Source: Chryseobacterium camelliae (GTDB taxonomy: Bacteria; Bacteroidota; Bacteroidia; Flavobacteriales; Weeksellaceae). From it: 64,000 nucleotides of DNA. Positions 16,038 through 24,370 of this stretch are shown here, piece by piece. The position numbers and the translations under genes were made by a program. The stretch spans positions 2,945,001 to 3,009,000 of the forward strand of contig NZ_CP115859.1 in assembly GCF_027920545.1 (NCBI RefSeq), written 5' to 3'. A model generated the notes under the pieces. That model was not told the origin of the DNA. It saw only the letters and a list, made by a program, of their open reading frames with translations, and did no database searches. Position 1 is the first letter of the stretch. Every line of letters starts with the position of its first letter.

Positions 16038-18887
16038 ATGGAAAATATGGACGCAACTCAAGATAAAAGGTTATTTCTCATCGATGCCTATGCAATGATT
16101 TTTAGAGGATATTATGCATTGATCAGAAATCCGAGGCTTACAAGTAAAGGATTAGACACTTCTGCTATTTTCGGTTTTACCAACTCTTTAATAGAGCTGA
16201 TCAGAAGAGAAAAGCCGACTCATTTGGCAGTGGTTTTTGATGTAGGAAGAGCAAGCGTAAGAACTGATGATTTTGCAGATTATAAAGCCAACAGAAGCGA
16301 AACTCCGGAAGCCATTAAAATTGCAGTTCCATACATTCATAAAATTCTGGAAGCCATGCATATTCCAATTTTGGGAGTGGAAGGATATGAAGCCGATGAC
16401 GTGATAGGAACCATTGCCTGTAAAGCAGAAAAAGAAGGTTACACCACCTTTATGGTGACACCTGATAAAGATTTTGCACAATTGGTTACCGATAAAATTA
16501 AAATATATAAACCCGGATTAAAAGGGGGAGATGTTGAAATTTTAGGAGTGGAAGAAGTCAAAGCAAAATATGAAATCGAAGATCCGAAGCAGGTGATCGA
16601 CTATCTTGCTATGATGGGGGATGCAGTCGATAATATTCCGGGATTGGAAGGAGTAGGTGAAAAAACAGCGATGAAATTCCTGAAGGAATTCGGAAGCATT
16701 GAAAATCTTTTAGCCAATACCGACCAATTAAAAGGGAAATTAAAAGAAAAAGTAGAAGCTTCGGCAGAACGAGGAATTCTATCAAAAAAATTGGCAACCA
16801 TTATCTGTGATGCGCCTATTGAATTCCACCAGGAACAATACGATCTGGAAACACCCGATTTTGAAAAAGTAAAAGAAGTTTTCGACGAAATCGAATTCAG
16901 AAGACTATACGAAAATCTTTACCGTGCTTTTGCTCCTGCAACGATTACAACGACTATTGTTGCTGAGGTCGAAGTGACCGTAACGGAAACTACACCGCAA
17001 CAAAAAGTGGCACAGGCAGTAGGTCAACTAGACTTATTTGCAACGTATGAAGAATTAGAACAGGCGACTTCCACAAAATCTACCATCGAGCAGAACGATC
17101 ATTTGTATCAATTCGTAAATAATCCGAAAGCGCAGAAGATGTTAGTAGATAATTTATTGAAGCAACAGGTAGTTTGTTTCGATACAGAAACAACTTCCTT
17201 GAATGAATTGGAAGCCGAACTGGTAGGGATGAGTTTTTCTTATAAAAAAGGATTGGCATATTATATTCCTTTGTCCGAAAACAGAGATGAGGTTTTACAA
17301 ACGCTAGAAATTTTCAGACCTTTCTTCGAAAAGGAAGACTTGGTAAAAGTTGCCCATAATTTAAAATTCGATTATAAAATTCTTAAACAGTACGATATTA
17401 CCGTAAAAGGAGCCATGTTCGATACGATGATCGCGCATTACCTTCTCAATCCGGACGGAAGACACGGAATGGATTATCTTTCAGAAGTGTACCTGAATTA
17501 TAAACCGGTGTCAATAGAAACGATTATCGGTAAAAAGGGAAAAAATCAGGGTAATTTCAGAGATGCAGACGTAAGAACTCAGACCGATTATGCTGCAGAA
17601 GATGCTGATGTAACTTTTCAATTGTATGAGTTGTTTGCCCCTCAATTAAAAAAGGAAAACCTGGAAGAATTATTCTTCAGCATAGAAATGCCATTGATGG
17701 AAGTCTTGGCAAAAATGGAATTGGCAGGAATTTCTCTGGATGAAAAATGGCTGGCTCAGGAAAGTATCGATTTAGAGAATGATTTAAAGCAATTAGAATC
17801 AAAAATATTTGAACTTTCAGGAGAGGAATTTAATATGAATTCTCCAAGACAGTTAGGAGATATCTTATTTGAAAAAATGCAGCTTGATCCGAAAGCTAAA
17901 AAGACAAAAACAGGTCAGTATGCTACTTCCGAAGATGTTCTTCAAAAATTGGCTTCAAAACATGAAATTATCCAGCATATTCTGGAGTACAGGACCTACC
18001 AGAAATTAAAATCGACTTATGTGGATGCATTGCCGTCACAGATTGAAAAAACAGATAACCGCGTTCATACCAACTTTTCACAGACTACGGCAGCAACAGG
18101 CCGTTTGGCGAGTGTAAACCCGAATTTGCAGAATATTCCGATCAGAACTTTGAGAGGTCAGCAAATTCGTGGAGCTTTTGTTTCCGGAGAAGGGAAAAAG
18201 ATTATTTCTGCCGATTATTCACAAATTGAATTACGTTTAATTGCTGAAATTTCAGGAGAGGATAATATGATCAAAGCGTTCCAGAATGGTGAAGATATCC
18301 ACGCTTCTACAGCGGCGAAATTGTTTAAGATTCCGTTGGAAGAAGTTTCAAAAACGCAGAGAAGTCAGGCAAAAACAGTCAACTTCGGGATTATTTACGG
18401 ACAAGGAGCTTTTGCATTGGCGGAACAAACCGGTTTATCCAGAACGGAAGCCAAACAAATGATCGAAGCATATTTTGAGACGTATCCAAAGCTGAAACAA
18501 TATATGGCTGAACAGGTCAACAAAGCCCGTGAAACCGGCTATGTGGAAACTATTTTAGGAAGAAAACGTCATTTAAAGGATATTAATTCCAACAACTTTG
18601 TCGTTCGTGGTCATGCCGAAAGAAATGCGGTCAATGCTCCGGTTCAGGGAAGCGCGGCAGATGTGGTGAAAATGGCAATGATAAAAATTCAGAAAGAGCT
18701 GGAAAAAGAAAAACTTCAGACCAAAATGTTACTTCAGGTGCATGACGAATTGGTGTTTGAAGCACCAATTGATGAAATTGAAGTCGCTACGAATATTATC
18801 AAAATGGAAATGGAAAACGCCATAGAAACACAGGTTCCGTTATTGGTAGAAGTTGGTGTTGGAAATAACTGGCTGGAAGCACATTAA
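16038..18887 (+). CDS. polA: DNA polymerase I
   Basis: Repairs DNA and removes Okazaki primers. The three domains are present: N-terminal 5'-3' flap exonuclease (LFLIDAYAMIFRGYYAL; VVFDVGRAS; EADDVIG; VTPDKDFAQLV), a 3'-5' exonuclease with intact acidic residues (CFDTETTSLN near residue 380; HNLKFDYK; YAAEDADVTF), and the family A polymerase domain with motif A DYSQIELRL (residue 726 on), motif B RSQAKTVNFGIIYG and motif C VHDELVFE (residue 901 on). An intact proofreading site suggests exonuclease activity is retained. The start is ATG 16038; a TTG at 16029 falls inside the promoter box. At 949 residues it matches Bacteroidota homologues. It is a single-gene unit between two terminators. Confidence 0.97.
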   Translation: MENMDATQDKRLFLIDAYAMIFRGYYALIRNPRLTSKGLDTSAIFGFTNSLIELIRREKPTHLAVVFDVGRASVRTDDFADYKANRSETPEAIKIAVPYIHKILEAMHIPILGVEGYEADDVIGTIACKAEKEGYTTFMVTPDKDFAQLVTDKIKIYKPGLKGGDVEILGVEEVKAKYEIEDPKQVIDYLAMMGDAVDNIPGLEGVGEKTAMKFLKEFGSIENLLANTDQLKGKLKEKVEASAERGILSKKLATIICDAPIEFHQEQYDLETPDFEKVKEVFDEIEFRRLYENLYRAFAPATITTTIVAEVEVTVTETTPQQKVAQAVGQLDLFATYEELEQATSTKSTIEQNDHLYQFVNNPKAQKMLVDNLLKQQVVCFDTETTSLNELEAELVGMSFSYKKGLAYYIPLSENRDEVLQTLEIFRPFFEKEDLVKVAHNLKFDYKILKQYDITVKGAMFDTMIAHYLLNPDGRHGMDYLSEVYLNYKPVSIETIIGKKGKNQGNFRDADVRTQTDYAAEDADVTFQLYELFAPQLKKENLEELFFSIEMPLMEVLAKMELAGISLDEKWLAQESIDLENDLKQLESKIFELSGEEFNMNSPRQLGDILFEKMQLDPKAKKTKTGQYATSEDVLQKLASKHEIIQHILEYRTYQKLKSTYVDALPSQIEKTDNRVHTNFSQTTAATGRLASVNPNLQNIPIRTLRGQQIRGAFVSGEGKKIISADYSQIELRLIAEISGEDNMIKAFQNGEDIHASTAAKLFKIPLEEVSKTQRSQAKTVNFGIIYGQGAFALAEQTGLSRTEAKQMIEAYFETYPKLKQYMAEQVNKARETGYVETILGRKRHLKDINSNNFVVRGHAERNAVNAPVQGSAADVVKMAMIKIQKELEKEKLQTKMLLQVHDELVFEAPIDEIEVATNIIKMEMENAIETQVPLLVEVGVGNNWLEAH

Positions 18888-18906
18888 TTTACTTTAAAAA
18901 ACATAT

Positions 18907-18942
18907 AAAAATCCCTGAAATTATTCATTCAGGGATTTTTTA
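18907..18942 (+). terminator. Terminator after polA
   Basis: AAAATCCCTGAA and TTCAGGGATTTT pair over 12 bp with a T-rich tail. Confidence 0.85.
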
Positions 18943-18964
18943 TTGAAAAGGGTTAACATCAATA

Positions 18965-19786
18965 CTATGTCGTAGGATAAGGAATTGCCGTATCTTTCTC
19001 TATAGGATTATAATATTGCTTGATCATATTTTGAAGATGTTTCTTTTTTTGATCAAGCTGATCCTGAGTGGTTATCTTTTCCCCTGAAATAATAACGGTT
19101 CCGCCATTTTTTAAGCTGTTACTCATATCTTTTACAGGATCAGCGTAATAATCAAGTTTTACCTTATGATATTGCTTAAGGCTTACTGGAATTGGCTTAT
19201 TACCGTAATGAGTTTCTAAGAAGTTAAGCGTAGAATACGTTTCCGGAATATTGGTATTTTTTATAAGTTTATATTTAAAATCATTATTTACATCCGAAAG
19301 TTCAAAAATAAGTCCTGGTAATCCCTTAAACTTATAAGGTCCTTCCTGTAAAGGGATTTCTGCAGAAAACCATGCCGTCCATTCCCTTCCTCCGAAATTT
19401 GTGGTAGCTTTTTGCAGAATATATTGATCTGCTTTTTTTGTTTCAGTACCGATTTTCCAGTTCATTTTATCAGTAGAGTTGATGACGAAATAGTCGTACA
19501 TATTATCATGAAAAGACTGGTTGTCGAATGAATTGGCTTTCCGGATAATTAATTGATCACTCAATGTATTGGCTTGCCAGTTTTGTCCGGTTTTCTTACT
19601 GATAGAATCCATTTCAAGAAATTTGTAATCATAGAATTTTACAAAATCTTTGTCGATATCCAAAACCATATTCATTTTTTTCTCTTTTCCATTGAGCATG
19701 ATTCCCAATTCATAAATAAATCTCTGGGTTTGAGAAAACACAGTGGTAAAGAGCAGTAAAAGAAATACTGCTAATATTTTTTTCAT
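18965..19786 (-). CDS. GLPGLI family exported protein
   Basis: A 273-residue protein with a signal peptide (MKKILAVFLLLLFTTVFSQ) and the family hallmark GLPGLIFELSD near residue 155, preceded by the conserved WTAWFSAEIPLQEGPYKF. GLPGLI proteins are abundant in Flavobacteriia, often in multiple copies, and their function is unknown. It lies convergent to polA and probably exported to the periplasm or outer membrane. The last 30 residues are lysine-rich. Confidence 0.9.
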   Translation of the reverse strand: MKKILAVFLLLLFTTVFSQTQRFIYELGIMLNGKEKKMNMVLDIDKDFVKFYDYKFLEMDSISKKTGQNWQANTLSDQLIIRKANSFDNQSFHDNMYDYFVINSTDKMNWKIGTETKKADQYILQKATTNFGGREWTAWFSAEIPLQEGPYKFKGLPGLIFELSDVNNDFKYKLIKNTNIPETYSTLNFLETHYGNKPIPVSLKQYHKVKLDYYADPVKDMSNSLKNGGTVIISGEKITTQDQLDQKKKHLQNMIKQYYNPIEKDTAIPYPTT

Positions 19787-19814
19787 ATATAATATTTTGA
19801 TTTTGGTGTATTAA

Positions 19815-20213
19815 TTAGTATGCAAACTCTATTCCGCCCAAATACACTAAAGAAAAATCATCATTTTCAATAGATGCCGGTTTAGGAATTTGTCCCTGGC
19901 TTACAAAGAGTAAAGAATTGATGTCAAATTTCAGGTTCATTTCATTGATTCTCTGAACCAATACAGGAAGCCAGTCTTCTGCAAAAGAAAAGTCTGCAAA
20001 CTTCTCGAAAAGCCCCATATGGGAATCATCAAAACCATATTCAATTAAATCCTGATCAAACCAGATGGTACTTTGTGACTCGGCAAATTTTGAAACAAAA
20101 ACATCATCAGAATCTTCTTCCAGATAAAAGTTTTCATCCTCTTCTACAAAATTGTAAAAATCGTCTTCATTATTGAAATTCCCTACCCAAAAATCTAATA
20201 CTTCTGTATTCAT
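19815..20213 (-). CDS. Imm22-type immunity protein
   Basis: A 132-residue acidic protein starting with TEVLDFWVGNFNNEDDFYNF. The WVGNF opening and the following acidic helix match the polymorphic-toxin immunity family Imm22. A conserved tail (FSLVYLGGIEF) is also present. Such proteins bind and neutralise a cognate secreted toxin in the cytoplasm. No toxin gene is adjacent, so this would be an orphan immunity gene protecting against sister-cell toxins. The assignment is from motif memory. Confidence 0.65.
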   Translation of the reverse strand: MNTEVLDFWVGNFNNEDDFYNFVEEDENFYLEEDSDDVFVSKFAESQSTIWFDQDLIEYGFDDSHMGLFEKFADFSFAEDWLPVLVQRINEMNLKFDINSLLFVSQGQIPKPASIENDDFSLVYLGGIEFAY

Positions 20214-20310
20214 TTATCTAAATTTTACTTTAAAAACCAAAGGTATGATAATAAATATTGTATGCAAAGTAATCTTTGAAGTCATTTAAAAGTTTGATTT
20301 AGATAGGTGA

Positions 20311-20871
20311 TTATAACAAAACCCTTTTCCCCGATTCACTTTCCCTGATTGTCTTTTCCAATCTCGATAACCTCGTTTTCTCCTGTTTTGCCCGCATAAT
20401 CCAATGAAGCATTACTTTTTTATAAGACGGAGCCTGGTTATTAAAAAATTCCCAGGCTTTTTTATTGGCTTTAAATTGTTTTTCAAATTCAGGATCCAGG
20501 GTTGCCAATTCTTTTTCGTGAGAGTAAATGGCAGATTTTTCTTCTTTTCTTAATTCAAAAGCTTTCAAACCAGCAGGAGTCATTAAGCCAGCTTTCGTGA
20601 GATCATCCATTTTTTTAATATTAATAGCACTCCAAATACTTGTAGGTTTTCGGGGAGTGAAACGGATGCTGTAACTTTCATTGTCAATCGATTTTCTAAC
20701 CCCGTCAATCCAGCCAAAACACAATGCCTGATCCACAGATTCAGACCAGGTCATAGAAGGTTTTTTTGTTCCGACCTTGAAAAATCCAACGAGAAGTTCT
20801 TTTTTGTTTTGATGGTTTTTCTCAAGCCAGTTTCGGAAATCCTGTGGTGTTGGGAAGAATGTTGCTGACAT
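20311..20871 (-). CDS. YdeI/OmdA family protein
   Basis: A 186-residue protein with the family features: FPTPQDFRNWLEKNH at the start, ELLVGFFKVGTKKPSMTWSE, the conserved ALCFGWIDGVRKSID, and RFTPRKPTSIWSAINI. The C-terminal OmdA-type region (residues ~125-186) contains AWEFFNNQAPSYKKVMLHWI. The family is linked in some bacteria to bacteriocin protection or stress, but the biochemistry is unknown. It is monocistronic, oriented as its neighbours. Confidence 0.85.
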   Translation of the reverse strand: MSATFFPTPQDFRNWLEKNHQNKKELLVGFFKVGTKKPSMTWSESVDQALCFGWIDGVRKSIDNESYSIRFTPRKPTSIWSAINIKKMDDLTKAGLMTPAGLKAFELRKEEKSAIYSHEKELATLDPEFEKQFKANKKAWEFFNNQAPSYKKVMLHWIMRAKQEKTRLSRLEKTIRESESGKRVLL

Positions 20872-20965
20872 TTTTATGGATTATATGTATAAATTTTCTT
20901 TTTCTGAATAAAAAAATATGAAAAGGGTGTGGGGCATTTCGTTTCTTATGATTTTAAGATGTAAT

Positions 20966-21313
20966 TTATGCTATGATATTATTGTTTAATACTTGTTCAA
21001 GATCTCCATATTGCAATAAATCTTTAATTGTTGCTTCAATACAATCCCTTGTAAGCTGTTTTACAAATAAATCGGGAGGTAAGATATATAAATCATTATT
21101 TTTAAGCGTTTTTTCCTTATTTAAATTGTCTTCTATTATCGTTTTGAAATAATCAAAAGTCCATATATTCAAACCGTATTGTTTACCGTCTTCAAAATTA
21201 ATATGGATATTACAATAATCATTATAAATGTCCCAGCTTTCTGGTTCCACTTCCTCAAATTCTAACCAAAGACTAAATTTTGGAGTATTTAAAAATTTAT
21301 TTGACATATTCAT
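20966..21313 (-). CDS. Small acidic protein of unknown function
   Basis: A 115-residue soluble protein, aromatic and acidic in its first half (FSLWLEFEEVEPESWDIYND) with a helical C-terminal half (FVKQLTRDCIEATIKDLL). The size, acidity and location near an Imm22-type gene resemble orphan immunity proteins, but I do not recognise the family. A second in-frame ATG two codons downstream is an equally good start. Confidence 0.6.
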   Translation of the reverse strand: MNMSNKFLNTPKFSLWLEFEEVEPESWDIYNDYCNIHINFEDGKQYGLNIWTFDYFKTIIEDNLNKEKTLKNNDLYILPPDLFVKQLTRDCIEATIKDLLQYGDLEQVLNNNIIA

Positions 21314-21398
21314 TATTCTTGATTAAATATAAAAAAAATACAATCATGACAATAGACGTAATATTCAGGAAATTTTCAGAGGTTCTTTTTTGATTCCT

Positions 21399-21406
21399 TA
21401 CATTTG
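21399..21406 (+). promoter_or_regulatory. -7 promoter box for the M16 peptidase gene
   Basis: TACATTTG is an exact TAnnTTTG match 40 bp before the ATG. No convincing -33 element is visible. Confidence 0.35.
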
Positions 21407-21445
21407 TAGACATTCTTATTTTTAAGGATGAAAATGAGTTAATTT

Positions 21446-24313
21446 ATGACCGAAAGTAAATACAAGGAAACAATTCATACAGATCCCAATAATTACGAGT
21501 ATATCACAATTTCTAATGACGAAAATAAGGTAAGAATTTACACCTTAAAAAATGGTCTAAAAGTTTTTTTAGCCCAGAATTTTGATGCGCCGAGAATTCA
21601 GACCTATATTCCGGTGAGAACGGGAAGCAATAATGATCCTTCAGATAATACAGGATTAGCACATTATCTTGAACATATGATGTTTAAGGGAACGTCAAAA
21701 ATCGGAACTCAGAACTGGGAAAAGGAAAGAGAATTATTAGATCAGATATCAGATTTATACGAACAACATAAAGCTGAACCTGGCTCTGAAAAAAAGAAAG
21801 TAATCTATAAAAAAATAGATGAAATTTCCCAGGAAGCAAGTCAATATGCAATTGCCAATGAGTATGATAAGGTAATTTCTTCATTGGGAGCAACCGGAAC
21901 CAATGCACATACCTGGTTTGATGAAACAGTATATAAAAACAATATCCCGAACAATGAGCTTGAGAAATGGCTGAAAGTTGAAAAAGAACGATTTTCAGAA
22001 ATGGTTTTGAGACTTTTTCATACCGAGTTGGAATCTGTGTATGAAGAATTTAACCGAGCACAGGATAATGATTCGAGATTGGTGAATTATGAACTGATGG
22101 ATGCTCTTTTTCCGACACATCCCAACGGGCAGCAGACAACACTTGGGAAGCCGGAACATTTGAAAAATCCTTCTATGAAGGCGATCCATAAATATTTTGA
22201 TGAATATTATGTTCCTAATAATTATGCAGTCGTTTTAGTCGGAGATTTAGATTTTGAGAAAACCATTCAGCTTGTAGATCAGTATTTCGGAGCAATTCCT
22301 TACAGGGAACTTCCTGAAAAAAATCCGGTTATTGAAAAACCCATCACGGAAATTGTAAAAAGAACGGTGAAAAGTCCGACTACGCCTAGAGTACAATTGG
22401 CGTGGAGGACTGAAAGTTATGGAACCCGAGAATCTATGTTGGCAGATATTGTAGCCAATATTCTGAGCAACAGAGGAGAGGCGGGACTAATGGATTTAAA
22501 TATCAACCAGACCCAAAAATTGCTTTGGGGACAGGCTTTTTCTGTGGGATTAAAGGAGTACGGATATTTTTCAATTGTTGCCGTTCCGAAAGAAACACAG
22601 ACTCTGGATGAGGCCAAAGAATTGGTTTTGGAGCAAATTGAATTGGTAAAAAGCGGAGATTTTCCGGATTGGATGCTTCCTGCCATCATCAACGACTTCA
22701 AGCTGCAGAGAATGAAAACCCTGGAAACAGCAGACGGATTGGCAACCAATCTTTATGATACTTACATTAAAGGCAGAACCTGGGAAGAGGAGCTGAATGA
22801 AATGGATGAATATGCCGCTTTTACGAAAGAAGATGTTGTTGCTTTTGCGAACGGGTTCTTTAAAGATAATTATGTCATTGTTTATAAGGAAAAAGGCATA
22901 AATGATAAATTAATCAGAGTGGAAAACCCGGGAATTACTCCTGTGAAAATCAATCGTGAAGCCCAGTCAGAGTTTTTACAGCAGATTTTAGCTGAAAAAA
23001 CAGAAGATATTCAGCCTGAATTTATTGATTATCAGAAAGAAATTCAAACGGATATCGTTAAAGATAAAAAACTGAGCTTCGTTAAAAACAAATACAATGA
23101 TATCGCACAGGTTTATTTTATTTTTCCTTTCGGAAGCGATTATGATCGTGATCTGGGGCTTTCTACACAGATTCTTCAGTATCTGGGAACTGACCGATTT
23201 TCGCCGGAAGACCTGAAAAAGGAATTTTTTAAAATCGGGGTTTCCAATGATTTTAAAACCACCAATGATCAGTTGTTGATTTCTCTAAGCGGACTGGAAG
23301 AAAATATAGAAAAAGGGATTGAACTGTTGAAACATTGGATGTACGAGGTAAAACCTGATCAGGAAATTTACGATCAGTTTGTAGAAACGGTTTTAGAAAA
23401 CAGAGCAGCGGTAAAAAAAGACAAAGGCCGAATTATGACGGCTCTTACGAACTATACAAAACTTGGAGAATTCTCCCGTTTTACCGATATTATTTCAAAA
23501 GAAGAGCTTAAAAACAGCAACGTTGAGGTTTTTACCGACAGAATGAAAAAGCTGTTCAAATTTCCGTATCAGATTTTCTTCTATGGTAAAGATTTTGAAC
23601 GTTTTATATCCTACATCGGAAAATATACTGAAAACGAAAGTCTTCAAATTCCTGAACCTAAAAAATACCCCGAACCGGAAACTATCGGGAATGTTTATTT
23701 TACCAATTATGATATGGTTCAGATGGAAATGAGCAAGGTCGGAAAAGGAAATCCTGTGAATATTGAAAATTTTGGAAAGGTCAATGTTTTTAATGAATAT
23801 TTCGGAAGAGGATTATCATCTATTGTGTTCCAGGAAATCCGTGAGAGTAAAAGTTTGGCGTATTCTGCATATGTTTCTTACGCTGCTAATGCAGAACTGA
23901 ATCATCCGGATTATATCACAACCTATATCGGAACACAGCCGGATAAATTGCAGATTGCGGTAGATACCATGACGGAACTGATGAGTGAGCTTCCTGAAGT
24001 TCCCATCCAGTTTGAAAACGCCCGAAATGCAGCGTTGAAACAGATTGCATCCACCAGAATTACCAGAACGAATATCTTTTTCAATACGTTGAGGCTGAAA
24101 AAACTGAATATTCATCATGACTTCAGAAAAGATATCTATCAGCAGATTCAAAATCTTCGCTTTGAAGATCTGAAGCAATTTTATGATACGGAGATTAAAC
24201 CGATTCATTTCAATACGGCCATTATCGGGAAAAAAGAAAACCTGAATATGGAGGCGGTAAATCAGATGGGAACATTTAAAGAAGTAAGTTTAAAAGATAT
24301 TTTTGGACATTAA
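21446..24313 (+). CDS. M16 family zinc metallopeptidase (pitrilysin/insulinase type)
   Basis: A 955-residue protein with two M16 modules. The N-terminal one carries the inverted zinc motif HYLEH at residues 73-77 and the downstream glutamate region ELESVYEEFNRAQD. The C-terminal module (from about residue 500) lacks a zinc site and keeps the substrate-binding features, including the R/Y pair region around GRGLSSIVFQEIRESKSLAY. No signal peptide is seen, so it may act in the cytoplasm. The family digests peptides in a closed chamber. It is monocistronic and ends at a strong terminator. Confidence 0.93.
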   Translation: MTESKYKETIHTDPNNYEYITISNDENKVRIYTLKNGLKVFLAQNFDAPRIQTYIPVRTGSNNDPSDNTGLAHYLEHMMFKGTSKIGTQNWEKERELLDQISDLYEQHKAEPGSEKKKVIYKKIDEISQEASQYAIANEYDKVISSLGATGTNAHTWFDETVYKNNIPNNELEKWLKVEKERFSEMVLRLFHTELESVYEEFNRAQDNDSRLVNYELMDALFPTHPNGQQTTLGKPEHLKNPSMKAIHKYFDEYYVPNNYAVVLVGDLDFEKTIQLVDQYFGAIPYRELPEKNPVIEKPITEIVKRTVKSPTTPRVQLAWRTESYGTRESMLADIVANILSNRGEAGLMDLNINQTQKLLWGQAFSVGLKEYGYFSIVAVPKETQTLDEAKELVLEQIELVKSGDFPDWMLPAIINDFKLQRMKTLETADGLATNLYDTYIKGRTWEEELNEMDEYAAFTKEDVVAFANGFFKDNYVIVYKEKGINDKLIRVENPGITPVKINREAQSEFLQQILAEKTEDIQPEFIDYQKEIQTDIVKDKKLSFVKNKYNDIAQVYFIFPFGSDYDRDLGLSTQILQYLGTDRFSPEDLKKEFFKIGVSNDFKTTNDQLLISLSGLEENIEKGIELLKHWMYEVKPDQEIYDQFVETVLENRAAVKKDKGRIMTALTNYTKLGEFSRFTDIISKEELKNSNVEVFTDRMKKLFKFPYQIFFYGKDFERFISYIGKYTENESLQIPEPKKYPEPETIGNVYFTNYDMVQMEMSKVGKGNPVNIENFGKVNVFNEYFGRGLSSIVFQEIRESKSLAYSAYVSYAANAELNHPDYITTYIGTQPDKLQIAVDTMTELMSELPEVPIQFENARNAALKQIASTRITRTNIFFNTLRLKKLNIHHDFRKDIYQQIQNLRFEDLKQFYDTEIKPIHFNTAIIGKKENLNMEAVNQMGTFKEVSLKDIFGH

Positions 24314-24321
24314 AAAACAAA

Positions 24322-24347
24322 AACCCCGAAAAGTTTCGGGGTTTTAT
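24322..24347 (+). terminator. Terminator after the M16 peptidase gene
   Basis: AAAACCCCGAAA and TTTCGGGGTTTT form a near-perfect 12-bp stem. The A and T runs on both sides could also terminate transcription of the convergent S46 peptidase gene. Confidence 0.85.
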
Positions 24348-24370
24348 TTTGTATTGATGTGTTAAGCAAA

